From the NCBI GenBank assembly GCA_022820485.1, contig JAJEFJ010000001.1:1-64000 (forward strand): a stretch of 64,000 bases of DNA, in the 5' to 3' direction. Shown piece by piece: positions 43,464 to 52,510 of the stretch. A model generated the notes under the pieces. That model saw nothing but the letters and a program-made list of their open reading frames with translations. It searched no databases and was not told the DNA's origin. The translations under genes and the position numbers were made by a program. The stretch is from Candidatus Latescibacterota bacterium (lineage in GTDB: Bacteria > Latescibacterota > UBA2968 > UBA8231). Position 1 is the first letter of the stretch. Each line of letters opens with the position of its first letter.

Positions 43464-45932
43464 TCACGCCTTCATCTTCTTGCCTTCCGGGTCGTACAAA
43501 GGCTCCTGCGCAACCGTTGCTTGCAGACGCTCGCCAAAGTAGAGAATGTCAACGCTGGTCCCCACCTCGGCGTAGTTCATCGGCAGGTAACCATACGCAA
43601 TGCCAAGGCCGATCGAGTGACCGTAGTTGGCGCTCGTCACGTAGCCCAGCACGCGGTCATCGTCCAAGATTGGCTCCTTGCCCATAACGACGGCATTGGG
43701 ATCGTCCAGCGTCATACAGCACAGCTTGCGCGTCAGTCCTTGGGTGAGAATCTTCCTCAACTCGTCCCTGCCTAAAAAATCGCCTTTCCCCATCCTCACC
43801 GCGAAACCTATACCAGCCTCGTAAGGATTGTACTCAGTGTGGATGTCATTCCCCCACAGTCGGTAGCCTTTTTCCAAGCGCAGTGAGTCAAAGGCACCTC
43901 CACCTGCCGCGATGACTCCAAGCGGCTGGCCAGCCTCCCACAGGACATCCCACAACCGCAAGCCTTGCTCGGCGGGCGCGTAGATTTCCCAGCCGAGTTC
44001 GCCCACGTATGAGATGCGCAGCGCCAGTGCGGGAACCTCGGCTATTCGCATCGGCTTCGCAGCCAAGTAGGGAAACCCCTCATTGCTTACATCCTCCTCA
44101 CAAACCCGGCTCAGCAAGTCGCGCGCGCTCGGCCCCCACAAGCCGATACAGCACAGCCCCGACGAAATGTCAGCTACCCCAACCGATCCATCGTCCGCTA
44201 GATGCGCCTGAATCCAGCCCAGATCATGGAGACCCATAGCTCCACCCGTGACCACCATGAAGCGGTTCTCACCCAGCCGCGTCACGGTCAAGTCGCACTT
44301 AATTCCGCCCCGAGGTGTGAGCATAGACGTGTACGTGATAGTCCCGATGGGCTTGTCCATCTGATTGGTCGCAAGGCGCTGGAGTGCTTCAAGCGAGCCT
44401 TCTCCAGTCACCTCGAATTTGGCGAAGGGCGTGAGGTCGAACAGGGCTACTCGCTCGCGAGTGGCGACGTGTTCTGCGGCGATCGTCGGCGACCATTCTC
44501 GCGCCTCCCAGCCAGTTCGCGCCGCGCCGGCAATGGTAAGGGAGTCGAGCAGCCCCTCGTTCGCACGGTACCACTGGGGACGCTCCCATCCCGCGTTCTC
44601 AAAGAAGACAGCGCCCAATCCTTGTTGGCGCGCATAGAACGGCGTCAGGCGGAGGTTGCGCGGATTGGCTATCTGCTGGCGCGGGTGGATGATGTCGTAC
44701 ACCTCGCGGTACTGTTGCGCAGCCCGGGCGCGGACGTAAGAGCGGCTGTACGCGTGCGGATGAAAGCGCCTTATGTCGCACTCCCGCAGGTCGCTAGTCG
44801 GCTCGCCGTTTGCAATCCACTCAGCGACCGCCTTGCCAACGCCGCCAGCGTGCGTAATCCAGACGGCCTGCGCCGACCAGAAACCGCGCACTTGGGGCGC
44901 TTCGCCGAGTACGGGAAATCCGTCGGTAGTGAACGAGAAGAGGCCGTTGAACTTGCGCGTCAACCCCACGCCCTTCAGGCTCGGTAGCACCTCTCCCGCC
45001 GCCGCCAGCGCCTTCTCAAAGTGAGGCGGCGTAAACGGCATCTCGGCTGGAGCAACCGGCGCTTCCTCGTGGTCGAGAATGTCGTTGGCGTCCACTAAGA
45101 GAGGTTCGTGCTGGTACGAGCCGATGCCGTAGCACTCGCCGACCTGCCGGAAGTACATGGCCCCGTCTTGGTGGCGCAAGAACGGCTGCGCTATCTCCTC
45201 GGTCGCACCGGCGAATTCCCTCAGTGGCGTCGTAACGGCGTAGAGATGTTGCATCGGCGACAGCGGAATGGGCACATCGGCAAGCCCACCAACCTTTGGA
45301 GCCCAGATGCCAGTAGCAGCGACTACCAGGTCCGTCTTAATGTCACCGCGCGTGGTATGGACCGCCGCAATTCGTCCATCCGCGATGGCGAAGCCGGTAA
45401 CCTTGACATTGCTGTAGAACGCTGCACCACTCCGTTCCGCCTCTCGCGCCATCGCTTCAGCCGGCCTCGTCGCCTTCGTCTGGATGTCGGAAGGAACATA
45501 CAGCGCACCCAAGATGCGATCAGACAGCATCGGAATCAGCCTGCGTGCTTCATTGGCGCTGAGCAGATGGGCCTCCACGCCCCAACTCATGCCATACCCG
45601 GCCTTGCGTTTCAAGTCCGTGAGGCGCTCCTGCGTCCAAGCCACTTCAAGACTACCTACGCTCTTGGCGCACGGCTCGCCATCGAGCTCCAACTCGCTCC
45701 AAAGCTCAACCGTATAGCGCGCAAAGCCCGTCATGGTCTTCGACGGGTTAAGCTGGAAAACGAGGCCCGGGGCGTGCGAGGTCGAGCCGCCGGTCTCAAA
45801 CAGCGGTCCTTGCTCGACGACGACTATATCCCGCCAGCCGAGTTTCGTCAGATGGTACGCGACGCTGCAACCTACGATGCCTGCGCCAATGATGACGCCC
45901 CTAGCTTGCTGCGGCAATGTGGTATCAGACAT
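43464..45932 (-). CDS. FAD-dependent dimethylglycine/sarcosine dehydrogenase-like protein with GcvT domain
   Basis: This is an 822-aa protein. The N-terminal FAD site is GVIIGAGIVGCSVAYHL; the segment GGSTSHAPG places His53 where related enzymes bind FAD covalently. A FAO-type linker follows, then a GcvT-like folate domain in the C-terminal 380 residues (GSLEALQRLATNQMDKPIGTITYTSMLTPRGGIKCDLTVTRLGENRFMVVT, GELGWEIYAPAEQGLRLWDVL, GKGDFLGRDEL). It would oxidatively demethylate dimethylglycine, sarcosine or a relative and pass formaldehyde to tetrahydrofolate. It lies 57 bp upstream of the DmdA-like gene. Confidence 0.88.
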   Translation of the reverse strand: MSDTTLPQQARGVIIGAGIVGCSVAYHLTKLGWRDIVVVEQGPLFETGGSTSHAPGLVFQLNPSKTMTGFARYTVELWSELELDGEPCAKSVGSLEVAWTQERLTDLKRKAGYGMSWGVEAHLLSANEARRLIPMLSDRILGALYVPSDIQTKATRPAEAMAREAERSGAAFYSNVKVTGFAIADGRIAAVHTTRGDIKTDLVVAATGIWAPKVGGLADVPIPLSPMQHLYAVTTPLREFAGATEEIAQPFLRHQDGAMYFRQVGECYGIGSYQHEPLLVDANDILDHEEAPVAPAEMPFTPPHFEKALAAAGEVLPSLKGVGLTRKFNGLFSFTTDGFPVLGEAPQVRGFWSAQAVWITHAGGVGKAVAEWIANGEPTSDLRECDIRRFHPHAYSRSYVRARAAQQYREVYDIIHPRQQIANPRNLRLTPFYARQQGLGAVFFENAGWERPQWYRANEGLLDSLTIAGAARTGWEAREWSPTIAAEHVATRERVALFDLTPFAKFEVTGEGSLEALQRLATNQMDKPIGTITYTSMLTPRGGIKCDLTVTRLGENRFMVVTGGAMGLHDLGWIQAHLADDGSVGVADISSGLCCIGLWGPSARDLLSRVCEEDVSNEGFPYLAAKPMRIAEVPALALRISYVGELGWEIYAPAEQGLRLWDVLWEAGQPLGVIAAGGGAFDSLRLEKGYRLWGNDIHTEYNPYEAGIGFAVRMGKGDFLGRDELRKILTQGLTRKLCCMTLDDPNAVVMGKEPILDDDRVLGYVTSANYGHSIGLGIAYGYLPMNYAEVGTSVDILYFGERLQATVAQEPLYDPEGKKMKA

Positions 45933-45982
45933 CTCCTATGTCTCCCGAGTCAGCTCATCGGTTGCGGTGCGGAAGTTTCCCC

Positions 45983-47074
45983 TCAGACATCCATCGTCGG
46001 CGGTCCATCGTAGCCAATGCTCTGCCACCCGGCGACATCGCCGCCGCTGAGGCGATAGGGATGCGGATACAGCTTGAGCGTGCGGTCCGCAAACGGCAGG
46101 GACACCCGCTCGTGTCCCCGGTGGGCCGAGCGCACTAAGGCGATGGCCACTTCGAGCGAGTGGCGGTAGTCGTCACCGCTGCTATACGGCTCAGTGCCGT
46201 CCCGATGAGCGCGCATCAGGCGCTCAATCGTATAGGTGAAGGCGTCGGCCGCGGGCTGATCCAAAAAGTCGGGATACACCGGAGAAGCCGCTGCGCCAGT
46301 TCCTTCGATCAACACCGGCCGCGGGCGCGCCAAAAAGACCTGCCCGCGCTCGCCGACGACCGAGATAAAGGTAGGCACGCGACCATCCGGCTCAGGCGCG
46401 ACGACCTCGCAGACAATGCCGCCGCTCAGTCCTAAGCGACCGTACGCGGGTACATCTCCCTCCTCTACAGGCGTGCCTTCCGCCACGTACCCCGGCACCG
46501 CCGGCAAGGTGTACCCTTCCACCCATTCCACGTCCATCCCAGTGAGGATGCGCAAAGCCGCAATCTGCACGCAACCTCCACCCGACACCTCAGTCGGCAA
46601 CCCACCCGGGATCGCCGCCGCGGTCAGCCGGCCAATGCGCCCCTGCCGCACCCACTCGACCACCTCGGGCATATACGGCGTCGCCCATCCGGCCTGAGCA
46701 CAGCCGAACAAGGTGCCGTGTTCCCGGCAGATGCGAATCATTTCATCGGCCTCGTGCAATTCGTGCGAAATCGGCTTCTCGCAGGAAACCACCCGCACAC
46801 CAGCGCGAGCGCAGGCGGTGACGCAGGGGTAATTCTGACCCACCGGCACCACCGCAGAGACAATGTCGGGCACTTCGGCCGCCAACAGGTCATCGAGATC
46901 GTCGTACACCTTCTCCACACCGTAGCGCCGGGCAATGGCGTCCCTCCGCTCTCTGGCGCGATCGACGAGACCAACAATCTCACAGTTGGGGTGAGCGGCA
47001 TACGCGCGCGTGTAATAGCGGCCCCACGTACCGGCTGCACCGACGACGGCCACCCGGTATTGTTCATTAGTCAT
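45983..47074 (-). CDS. Gfo/Idh/MocA-family oxidoreductase
   Basis: This is a 363-aa protein. YRVAVVGAAGTWGRYYTRAYAAHPNCEIVGLVDR is the Rossmann fold; SCEKPISHELHEADEMI carries the classic EKP motif. The C-terminal domain contains SGGGCVQIAALRILTG and AYGRLGLSGGIVCEVVAPEPDG. It is probably a sugar or inositol-type dehydrogenase. The start is MTNEQYRVAV with GGAGG upstream. It is the first gene of the leftward methyl-compound block. Confidence 0.88.
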   Translation of the reverse strand: MTNEQYRVAVVGAAGTWGRYYTRAYAAHPNCEIVGLVDRARERRDAIARRYGVEKVYDDLDDLLAAEVPDIVSAVVPVGQNYPCVTACARAGVRVVSCEKPISHELHEADEMIRICREHGTLFGCAQAGWATPYMPEVVEWVRQGRIGRLTAAAIPGGLPTEVSGGGCVQIAALRILTGMDVEWVEGYTLPAVPGYVAEGTPVEEGDVPAYGRLGLSGGIVCEVVAPEPDGRVPTFISVVGERGQVFLARPRPVLIEGTGAAASPVYPDFLDQPAADAFTYTIERLMRAHRDGTEPYSSGDDYRHSLEVAIALVRSAHRGHERVSLPFADRTLKLYPHPYRLSGGDVAGWQSIGYDGPPTMDV

Positions 47075-47171
47075 GTTAGCCTCCTGATTGACGGGAATAG
47101 AGGTCGCGGTTATATTGTTGCGCGGAGAATGAATGATGCAGAACCTACGCTCTGATCGCCACTATTACTAT

Positions 47172-47255
47172 ACCCCGCTTCATAGACAGGGGTAGTACGT
47201 CCGCTTTATCGTCTCAACCGCATTTACAAGCCCCTGATTAACAGGGGCTTTTTTT
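47172..47255 (+). terminator. Intrinsic terminator / possible attenuator in front of tyrS
   Basis: AAGCCCCTG (47228-47236) pairs with CAGGGGCTT (47242-47250), followed by T7, 20 bp before the tyrS ATG. A separate upstream stem pairs ACCCC (47172-47176) with GGGGT (47189-47193). CAGGGG at 47187-47192 could instead pair with CCCCTG at 47231-47236, so two exclusive folds are possible. No T-box consensus (AGGGTGGNACCGCG) was found. Confidence 0.6.
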
Positions 47256-47274
47256 ATGCCCAAAAGGAACTGTG

Positions 47275-48522
47275 ATGAACATCATACCCGATCTTGAATT
47301 TCGCGGCCTGATCTACCAAGTCACCGACCTCGACAGCCTCGCCGAGCGCCTCGCCACCGGACCGATCGTGCTCTACAATGGCTTCGACCCAACCGCCGAC
47401 AGCCTGACGGTAGGCAACCTCGTGCCGATCCTGCTCCTGCGCCGCTTCCAGCTCGCCGGTCACAAGGTCATCGCCTTAGCTGGCGGCGGCACCGGCCTAA
47501 TCGGCGACCCCGGCGGCAAGACCGAGGAGCGCCAACTCAATGCCACCGACGTCGTGGCCGAGTGGACGCATCAGGTCAAAGCCCAGCTAGAGCGCTTCCT
47601 CGAATTCGACGGCCCCAACCCCGCGATCATGGTCGATAACCACGACTGGCTCGGCCAACTCGCGGCCATCGACTTTATGCGCGACGTCGGCAAGCACTTT
47701 CCCGTCCCCTACATGCTGGCTAAGGACTCGGTCGCCTCGCGCCTCGAAACGGGCATTTCCTACACCGAGTTCAGCTACATGGCGCTACAAGCGTACGACT
47801 TCTTGGTCCTCAATGAAAAATACAACTGCGAGTTGCAAACCGGCGGCTCTGACCAGTGGGGCAATATCACCGCTGGCACCGATCTGATCCGCCGCTCCGC
47901 CGGCAACCGGGCCTTTGGCCTGACCTGTCCGCTGGTGACCAAAGCAGACGGCACCAAATTCGGTAAGACCGAGGCGGGCACCGTCTGGCTCGACGCCGCT
48001 AAGACCTCGCCTTACCAGTTTTACCAGTTCTGGATCAACGCCGAAGACCAGAAGGTCGTCGATCACCTGAAAACGTACACCTTCTTGGAACAGGATTCGA
48101 TCCTCCAGCTCGCCGAAACCGTCCGCGACCAACCCGAACGGCGCGAGGCCCAGCGCACTCTCGCCACCGAGGCAACGACCATCGTGCACGGAGCCGACGC
48201 TGCTCGCCGGGCCGAACGCATCTCGCACGCGCTCTTTTACGGGGAGTTTCAAGACCTATCCGAGGAGGAAATCCTCGAAGGTTTTAACGACGTGCCAACG
48301 CACGCGATGGGTCAGGAGGCACTAGGACTGATTGATCTGCTCGTCGCAGCCGGCGTCTCGTCCTCCAAGCGCCAAGCCCGCCAAGACGTGCAAAACGGCT
48401 CAATCTACATCAACGGCGAGCGCTGCACGGACATGGCGCGGAGCATGCGGTGCCAAGAGGGCTTACACGGCAAGTACTTAATCGTGCGCCGCGGCAAGAA
48501 GCAGTACACCCTCGTCTGCTAG
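47275..48522 (+). CDS. tyrS: Tyrosyl-tRNA synthetase
   Basis: This 415-aa class I synthetase charges tRNA-Tyr. GFDPTADSL is followed at the HIGH position by T45-V-G-N48 instead of H-x-G-H. GGGTGLIGDPGGKTEERQLN, the tyrosine-site LQAYDFLVLNEKYNCELQTGGSDQWGNI, and KFGKTEAG (the KMSKS equivalent) are all present. The C-terminal S4 domain (SSSKRQARQDVQNGSIYINGERC) is complete. The start is ATG at 47275 with AAGGA 8 nt upstream; an overlapping GTG is 1 codon earlier. Confidence 0.95.
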   Translation: MNIIPDLEFRGLIYQVTDLDSLAERLATGPIVLYNGFDPTADSLTVGNLVPILLLRRFQLAGHKVIALAGGGTGLIGDPGGKTEERQLNATDVVAEWTHQVKAQLERFLEFDGPNPAIMVDNHDWLGQLAAIDFMRDVGKHFPVPYMLAKDSVASRLETGISYTEFSYMALQAYDFLVLNEKYNCELQTGGSDQWGNITAGTDLIRRSAGNRAFGLTCPLVTKADGTKFGKTEAGTVWLDAAKTSPYQFYQFWINAEDQKVVDHLKTYTFLEQDSILQLAETVRDQPERREAQRTLATEATTIVHGADAARRAERISHALFYGEFQDLSEEEILEGFNDVPTHAMGQEALGLIDLLVAAGVSSSKRQARQDVQNGSIYINGERCTDMARSMRCQEGLHGKYLIVRRGKKQYTLVC

Positions 48523-48987
48523 CTACTCAGGCCGCAAGAGCGCTAAGAATCGCTCAAAGTCCCGCGCAAAATCTTGCTGGATGCACACGGCTTTGGCCGC
48601 CAAATTCGCCACCTTGTCGGGATCCAAATCCGCGGTGTATGCGTGGCGAAACCGATGGCGGAATCGCCTCAATTCGTCCAAGTCGGAAGCGGTCTCTGTG
48701 GACAAGAGCGCCGGGCGGATGCCCTCGATCTCTAGCTGCATCCGCCTAATCATATCCGCGTGATACCTTGCTTCATCGATTTGGTTCTCAAAGAATCGCG
48801 CTACTTCCTCAAACAACTGCTCAAACGCGCCATAGAGGTTGTGGAGCTGGTATCCCATGCTGTCCACTCCTTCGGCACTATGGGCAAACGTGCCCAGGCG
48901 TTCCTCAATGCGACCGCCGGTGCGACTGATGTCTCGGACACGCGCTCGCAACCCCGCTTCGAGAACTGCGAAAGCCTCTTTATCCAT
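48523..48987 (-). CDS. HepT-like HEPN toxin
   Basis: This 154-aa protein starts at MDKEAFAVLEAG. The segment HNLYGAFEQLFEEVARFFENQ and RPALLSTETASDLDELRRFRHRFRHAY follow the HepT-like family. The HEPN catalytic motif R-x4-H-x-Y is R110-HRFR-H115-A-Y117. In characterised pairs the toxin is an RNase and is neutralised when the MntA partner AMPylates this Tyr. Its start overlaps the MntA stop by 8 bp. Confidence 0.8.
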   Translation of the reverse strand: MDKEAFAVLEAGLRARVRDISRTGGRIEERLGTFAHSAEGVDSMGYQLHNLYGAFEQLFEEVARFFENQIDEARYHADMIRRMQLEIEGIRPALLSTETASDLDELRRFRHRFRHAYTADLDPDKVANLAAKAVCIQQDFARDFERFLALLRPE

Positions 48988-49318
48988 ATACCTTGACTCC
49001 AGACTGGGTAAAGGATTGAGAGGAAGGATGCCGGTCGAGGTCAATTACGTCCACCACTCTGCCGGTAGCGTCCTCTAGTTTTTTCATCAGCTCAAGCACA
49101 ACAGGTGAGCAGCCTGCCACGGCCACATCAATGTCGGACGACTCCCGCCAAAAATCGGGCGACCGCAACGAGCCGACAATGTACGCGGCCTCGATTCCGA
49201 AGGGTTCCCGCAGTTCCAACAGAGTGCGACGAACACAGTCAAGCAACTCGGCTTGCTCGGCCGCTAGCCGCTGCCGTCGCGCTCTTATGGCTTCGTCGAG
49301 GATGCTAGTGTCGAACAT
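48980..49318 (-). CDS. MntA-like minimal nucleotidyltransferase antitoxin
   Basis: This is a 112-aa protein with the nucleotidyltransferase signature G-S-L-R...S-D-I-D-V-A-V (GS, 11 residues, D-x-D). It is the expected partner of the overlapping HepT-like gene: in known systems it transfers AMP to the HepT active-site Tyr. Upstream of it lies guaA, co-oriented but separated by 18 bp. Confidence 0.85.
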   Translation of the reverse strand: MFDTSILDEAIRARRQRLAAEQAELLDCVRRTLLELREPFGIEAAYIVGSLRSPDFWRESSDIDVAVAGCSPVVLELMKKLEDATGRVVDVIDLDRHPSSQSFTQSGVKVYG

Positions 49319-49336
49319 ATTTTTGCCGCTTGGGCT

Positions 49337-51133
49337 TTATTCCCACTCCACCGTGCCCGGCGGCTTGTGGGTAATGTCGTAAAAGACCGCCTCAATGCCC
49401 GCTAGTGCCAACAGCCGCTCGCACACGTCGTCTAAAAACGCCTGCGGCAACGGGCAAAAGCGCGCGGTCATAAAGTCGGAAGTCGCAATCGGCCGCAGCA
49501 CCACGCTCTCTTGCACCCCATCCGACGACAGCGGCAGCAGCACTGTCGGCATCTGGGTCACTTCCTCCATCAGCTCGTGGCGCTCCAACGCCGCCATGCT
49601 GATAGCATCGGCCCGACGCAGCAGATCGAGCCGGTCACGGGTCAAATACCCCGCTTTGATGTTTTGCTGCGGCCGCGGTGTCGGCCCTAACAGGTAAATC
49701 ACCCGATTGATCGACGGGAAGTTATTGGTCAACTCGGTAGAAAGGGCCTCCAGCGTCTTCCACTCCCCCTGGCCGGTAACTACCGCTGGATGCGCGTAGG
49801 TCCGCGAATCGCCCTGCACGCCGACGCTGCGCAACGGCAGCACATCGAGCGCTAGGCCGAATGTCGCCGCCACCTGCTGCGCTTCGACAAGCTCAGCGCC
49901 ACGCGCTTTGGTCTCCGCACTCGGCCCATCGCTGCACAAAGCCCGCACCGCCAGCCCCGGCCCTGGGAACGGATGCCGCCAGACCAAGTGGTGCGGCAGG
50001 CCGAGCGTCTCACCCAAGGTGCGCGCCTCGTCCTTGTAGAGCTGGTCTAGCGGCTCGACGACCTTGCCCTCGGCCAAGAGCTGATCGATAACACCGACGC
50101 GGTTGTGGTGGGTCTTGATAACCGCTGCATTTTCCGTGCCGCCGGACTCAATCGTATCCGTGTAGAGCGTCCCCTGGCCCAACAGCCACTCGTCCGGGTC
50201 CAGTGCCAGCGCCGCCAGCGCCCGGTCGCGGACGCGGATAAACTCCTCGCCAATCCGCCGCCGCTTTTCCTCGGGTTCGGCAATGCCCTCTGTGGCGGCG
50301 AGGAATTCCGCGCTGGCATCAACTACTTCCAGATTGTGCAGACCCGCGCCCTTCATCAGCCGCTCGACCATCGCAGTCTCGCCCTCGCGCATAAAGCCGT
50401 TGTCAATGTGCAAGCCCAGCACTCGCTCTGCTCCTAAGGCGCGGTTGAGCAGGAGAAACGCCACCGACGAATCGACTCCGCCGCTGACGAACAAAAAGAC
50501 GTTGCGCCCCTTCGCCTGCTCTTGGAGCCGCTCTATTGTCTCCTCGGTGTAGCGCTCCATCGTCCAGTTCCGCTCTGCGCCACACAGCGCGGCGAAGTTA
50601 TCGAGAATATCCATGCCCCGGACAGTGTGCGTCACTTCTGGATGGAACTGCAAGCCGTAAATCTTGCGCTCGGCGTCGCCCATTGCCGCCACCGGGCAGT
50701 CCTCGGTCGCACCCAAGACGGCAAACCCAGGTGGCAATGCTGCAACGTGGTCGCGATGGCTCATCCACACCCGCTCGCGCACGTCTAGCCCAGCCAACAC
50801 GCCCTCTGCTTTGGCAACGTGTAGATAAGCCGCGCCAAACTCGTGAGTCGTCCCCATCTCGACTTGGCCACCCAAGCGATGGCAGAGCAGTTGGTGGCCA
50901 TAGCACAAGCCCAGCATCGGCTTGCCCATCGCCAAAATCTCGGGATTGTACGCCGGAGCTTCCGGGTCATAGACACTGGCCGGTCCGCCCGACAGAATCA
51001 ACCCGTCGGCGTCTTGCAAATCGGCAACCGCAGTCTCTGGCGAGCGAATCTCAGCATGGACGCGGAGGCGGCGAATGCGGTTGGCAATCAGGTGGGCGTA
51101 CTGCCCGCCGAAGTCGAGGACGACGAGGCTCAA
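49337..51133 (-). CDS. guaA: GMP synthase (glutamine-hydrolysing)
   Basis: This 598-aa enzyme converts XMP to GMP. The class I glutaminase domain has C77 in GLCYGHQLLCHRLGG and FHPEVTHT. The ATP pyrophosphatase P-loop is VSGGVDSSVAFLLL. HPFPGPGLAVR and the C-terminal ITHKPPGTVEWE (dimerisation/XMP site) are intact. It is about 70-80 residues longer than typical bacterial GuaA, with the extra part in the C-terminal half (after VRALCSDGPSAETKARG). The start is TTG (51133) with AGGAG upstream, the first available codon before VVLDFGGQYAHLI. Confidence 0.95.
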   Translation of the reverse strand: MSLVVLDFGGQYAHLIANRIRRLRVHAEIRSPETAVADLQDADGLILSGGPASVYDPEAPAYNPEILAMGKPMLGLCYGHQLLCHRLGGQVEMGTTHEFGAAYLHVAKAEGVLAGLDVRERVWMSHRDHVAALPPGFAVLGATEDCPVAAMGDAERKIYGLQFHPEVTHTVRGMDILDNFAALCGAERNWTMERYTEETIERLQEQAKGRNVFLFVSGGVDSSVAFLLLNRALGAERVLGLHIDNGFMREGETAMVERLMKGAGLHNLEVVDASAEFLAATEGIAEPEEKRRRIGEEFIRVRDRALAALALDPDEWLLGQGTLYTDTIESGGTENAAVIKTHHNRVGVIDQLLAEGKVVEPLDQLYKDEARTLGETLGLPHHLVWRHPFPGPGLAVRALCSDGPSAETKARGAELVEAQQVAATFGLALDVLPLRSVGVQGDSRTYAHPAVVTGQGEWKTLEALSTELTNNFPSINRVIYLLGPTPRPQQNIKAGYLTRDRLDLLRRADAISMAALERHELMEEVTQMPTVLLPLSSDGVQESVVLRPIATSDFMTARFCPLPQAFLDDVCERLLALAGIEAVFYDITHKPPGTVEWE

Positions 51134-51150
51134 GGGGAATCTCCTGTGGG

Positions 51151-51612
51151 TTACAACGATTGTAAATGTGTAAAATTCAACGCTGCTACCTTTCCTTCTG
51201 CAAAAGCTGCCACAAACAAATCCAAATCTACGGTAACCAATGGAGTTTCTTCGGAGATGACCTCCAAGAGCGCAGCGTCGGTCAATCCAAGTCGCACGAA
51301 TGCGTCGTTGCCGGAGGCAGCCTTGCTCGCAACGACGATCTCCTCGCTTTTTCCAATGATACGGCGGAACACTGCGAAAAATCGGGAACGCTCTGGGTTC
51401 GGATGTTGAGCGAGTAGATTGGAGGCTTCGGTTAGCGTGTTGGGCGTCAAGAACACCTGACCAGCTTGCTCAATTAGCCCGACCAAACGCCCGTAATCTT
51501 CCACCATGAATGTTCGCAGGCGACGATGCTTGGCAATCAACGCTTGATCTGTCGCACCCACGACGAGTAGCACGAGCAGGTTGGCGTCAATGAATATCCC
51601 TTTCCGGGCCAT
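51151..51612 (-). CDS. PIN-domain protein (VapC-like)
   Basis: This is a 153-aa protein. The acidic residues of a PIN nuclease are visible: D9 in FIDANLLV, E in TLTEASNLL, D in GLTDAALLEV and VTVDLDLF. It probably cleaves RNA. It begins 4 bp after the stop of a 102-aa gene that may be its antitoxin, and ends 17 bp before guaA. Confidence 0.75.
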   Translation of the reverse strand: MARKGIFIDANLLVLLVVGATDQALIAKHRRLRTFMVEDYGRLVGLIEQAGQVFLTPNTLTEASNLLAQHPNPERSRFFAVFRRIIGKSEEIVVASKAASGNDAFVRLGLTDAALLEVISEETPLVTVDLDLFVAAFAEGKVAALNFTHLQSL

Positions 51613-51616
51613 TGGC

Positions 51617-51925
51617 TCAATTATGATCAGCTAGAGTGCGGTTCATAACGGATAAGACGCGACCATCATTGTCGCGTACGCTAACGATCTTGTAGGAGCG
51701 CTGTGTTAAAGGTGGCGGCTTTAACTCATCAAGCACAGAACTAAAAGAAGGCGAGGGAGAATCCTCAGGAAATTCCCAAGGTCGAGAGAAACCGATAGTT
51801 ATGCGCCAAACTTTCGCTAGGTCGTCGAATTCAACCTCTTCTAGACCGACATGTTTCACATTTTCATCAGCAAAAAGGTTAGTAATATATTCTCGAGCCG
51901 TCCGCGCGGCTTCCTTCACATCCAT
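51617..51925 (-). CDS. Small conserved protein coupled to the PIN gene, possible antitoxin
   Basis: This is a 102-aa protein (MDVKEAARTAREYITNLFADENVKHVGLEEVEFDDLAKVWRITIGFSRPWEFP...). It looks like a compact alpha/beta domain of a family that I have seen beside PIN genes, but no DNA-binding motif is evident. AAGGAGG precedes the ATG, and the PIN gene starts 4 bp after the stop, so translation is coupled. An antitoxin or substrate-recruiting role is inference. Confidence 0.65.
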   Translation of the reverse strand: MDVKEAARTAREYITNLFADENVKHVGLEEVEFDDLAKVWRITIGFSRPWEFPEDSPSPSFSSVLDELKPPPLTQRSYKIVSVRDNDGRVLSVMNRTLADHN

Positions 51926-51964
51926 TGTGAGCCTCCTTTTTTGCAGGCCTAGGCATTGGCTCGG

Positions 51965-52510
51965 TTACACCTGCCCTTTCAAGCTACCCCACGAAATGGG
52001 CGCTACATTGGTCTGCTCCGAATCAATATACAACCCTGCGCCAATGTAATAGGATGCCCCATCAATCTCGATGGGGGCCACGTAGCTTACCTTAGTGGAC
52101 TCGTCCTCTCCTGCGATCGCCGGATTATCAAAAAGATATTCCGTAAATCCGCCCCCGGCTTGTGCCGCCGCGATATTCTGCTGTACGATCTTAACGCCAT
52201 TGCTGTCTTCTGAGTCGATATTATTGACCCCTTCGCGCTCGGGTTGGGTCGCGTGGAAAAAGCCCGTGCCGTCGAAACTGGTGATGAAGATATAAATCGG
52301 CCCATGTCGCCATTTTTCGTCGGTCCTGAAGGTCTCCAAAATGGCCGTCCGCTCCGCCTCGTCTTGCGCAGACTCCACCAGGCTCTTCGCTTCCAGCACG
52401 AAATTCTTCAGCGTCTCTCGATCTACTACATCCCTTGCGGCAGCAGCGGCTTTTTCTACTCCGCCGAGCAGCCCTATCGCAACTAGGACAAATGACAATA
52501 TTCGGATCAT
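51965..52510 (-). CDS. Secreted single-Cache-domain protein
   Basis: This is a 181-aa protein started at MIRILSFVLVAIGLLGGVEKAAAA (signal peptide; GGGGAGAA upstream). ARDVVDRETLKNFVLEAKSLVESAQDEAERTAILETFRTDEKWRHGPIYIFITSFDGTGFFHA is the sCache-like sensor pattern, with ASYYIGAGLYID as the last strand. It would bind a small ligand in the periplasm; no transmembrane or signalling output is attached, and no partner is next to it. Confidence 0.75.
   Translation of the reverse strand: MIRILSFVLVAIGLLGGVEKAAAAARDVVDRETLKNFVLEAKSLVESAQDEAERTAILETFRTDEKWRHGPIYIFITSFDGTGFFHATQPEREGVNNIDSEDSNGVKIVQQNIAAAQAGGGFTEYLFDNPAIAGEDESTKVSYVAPIEIDGASYYIGAGLYIDSEQTNVAPISWGSLKGQV

Noticed and set aside
47075..47274. 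T-box riboswitch before tyrS
   Set aside because: No AGGGTGGNACCGCG antiterminator or specifier-loop structure found; only the simple stems reported.
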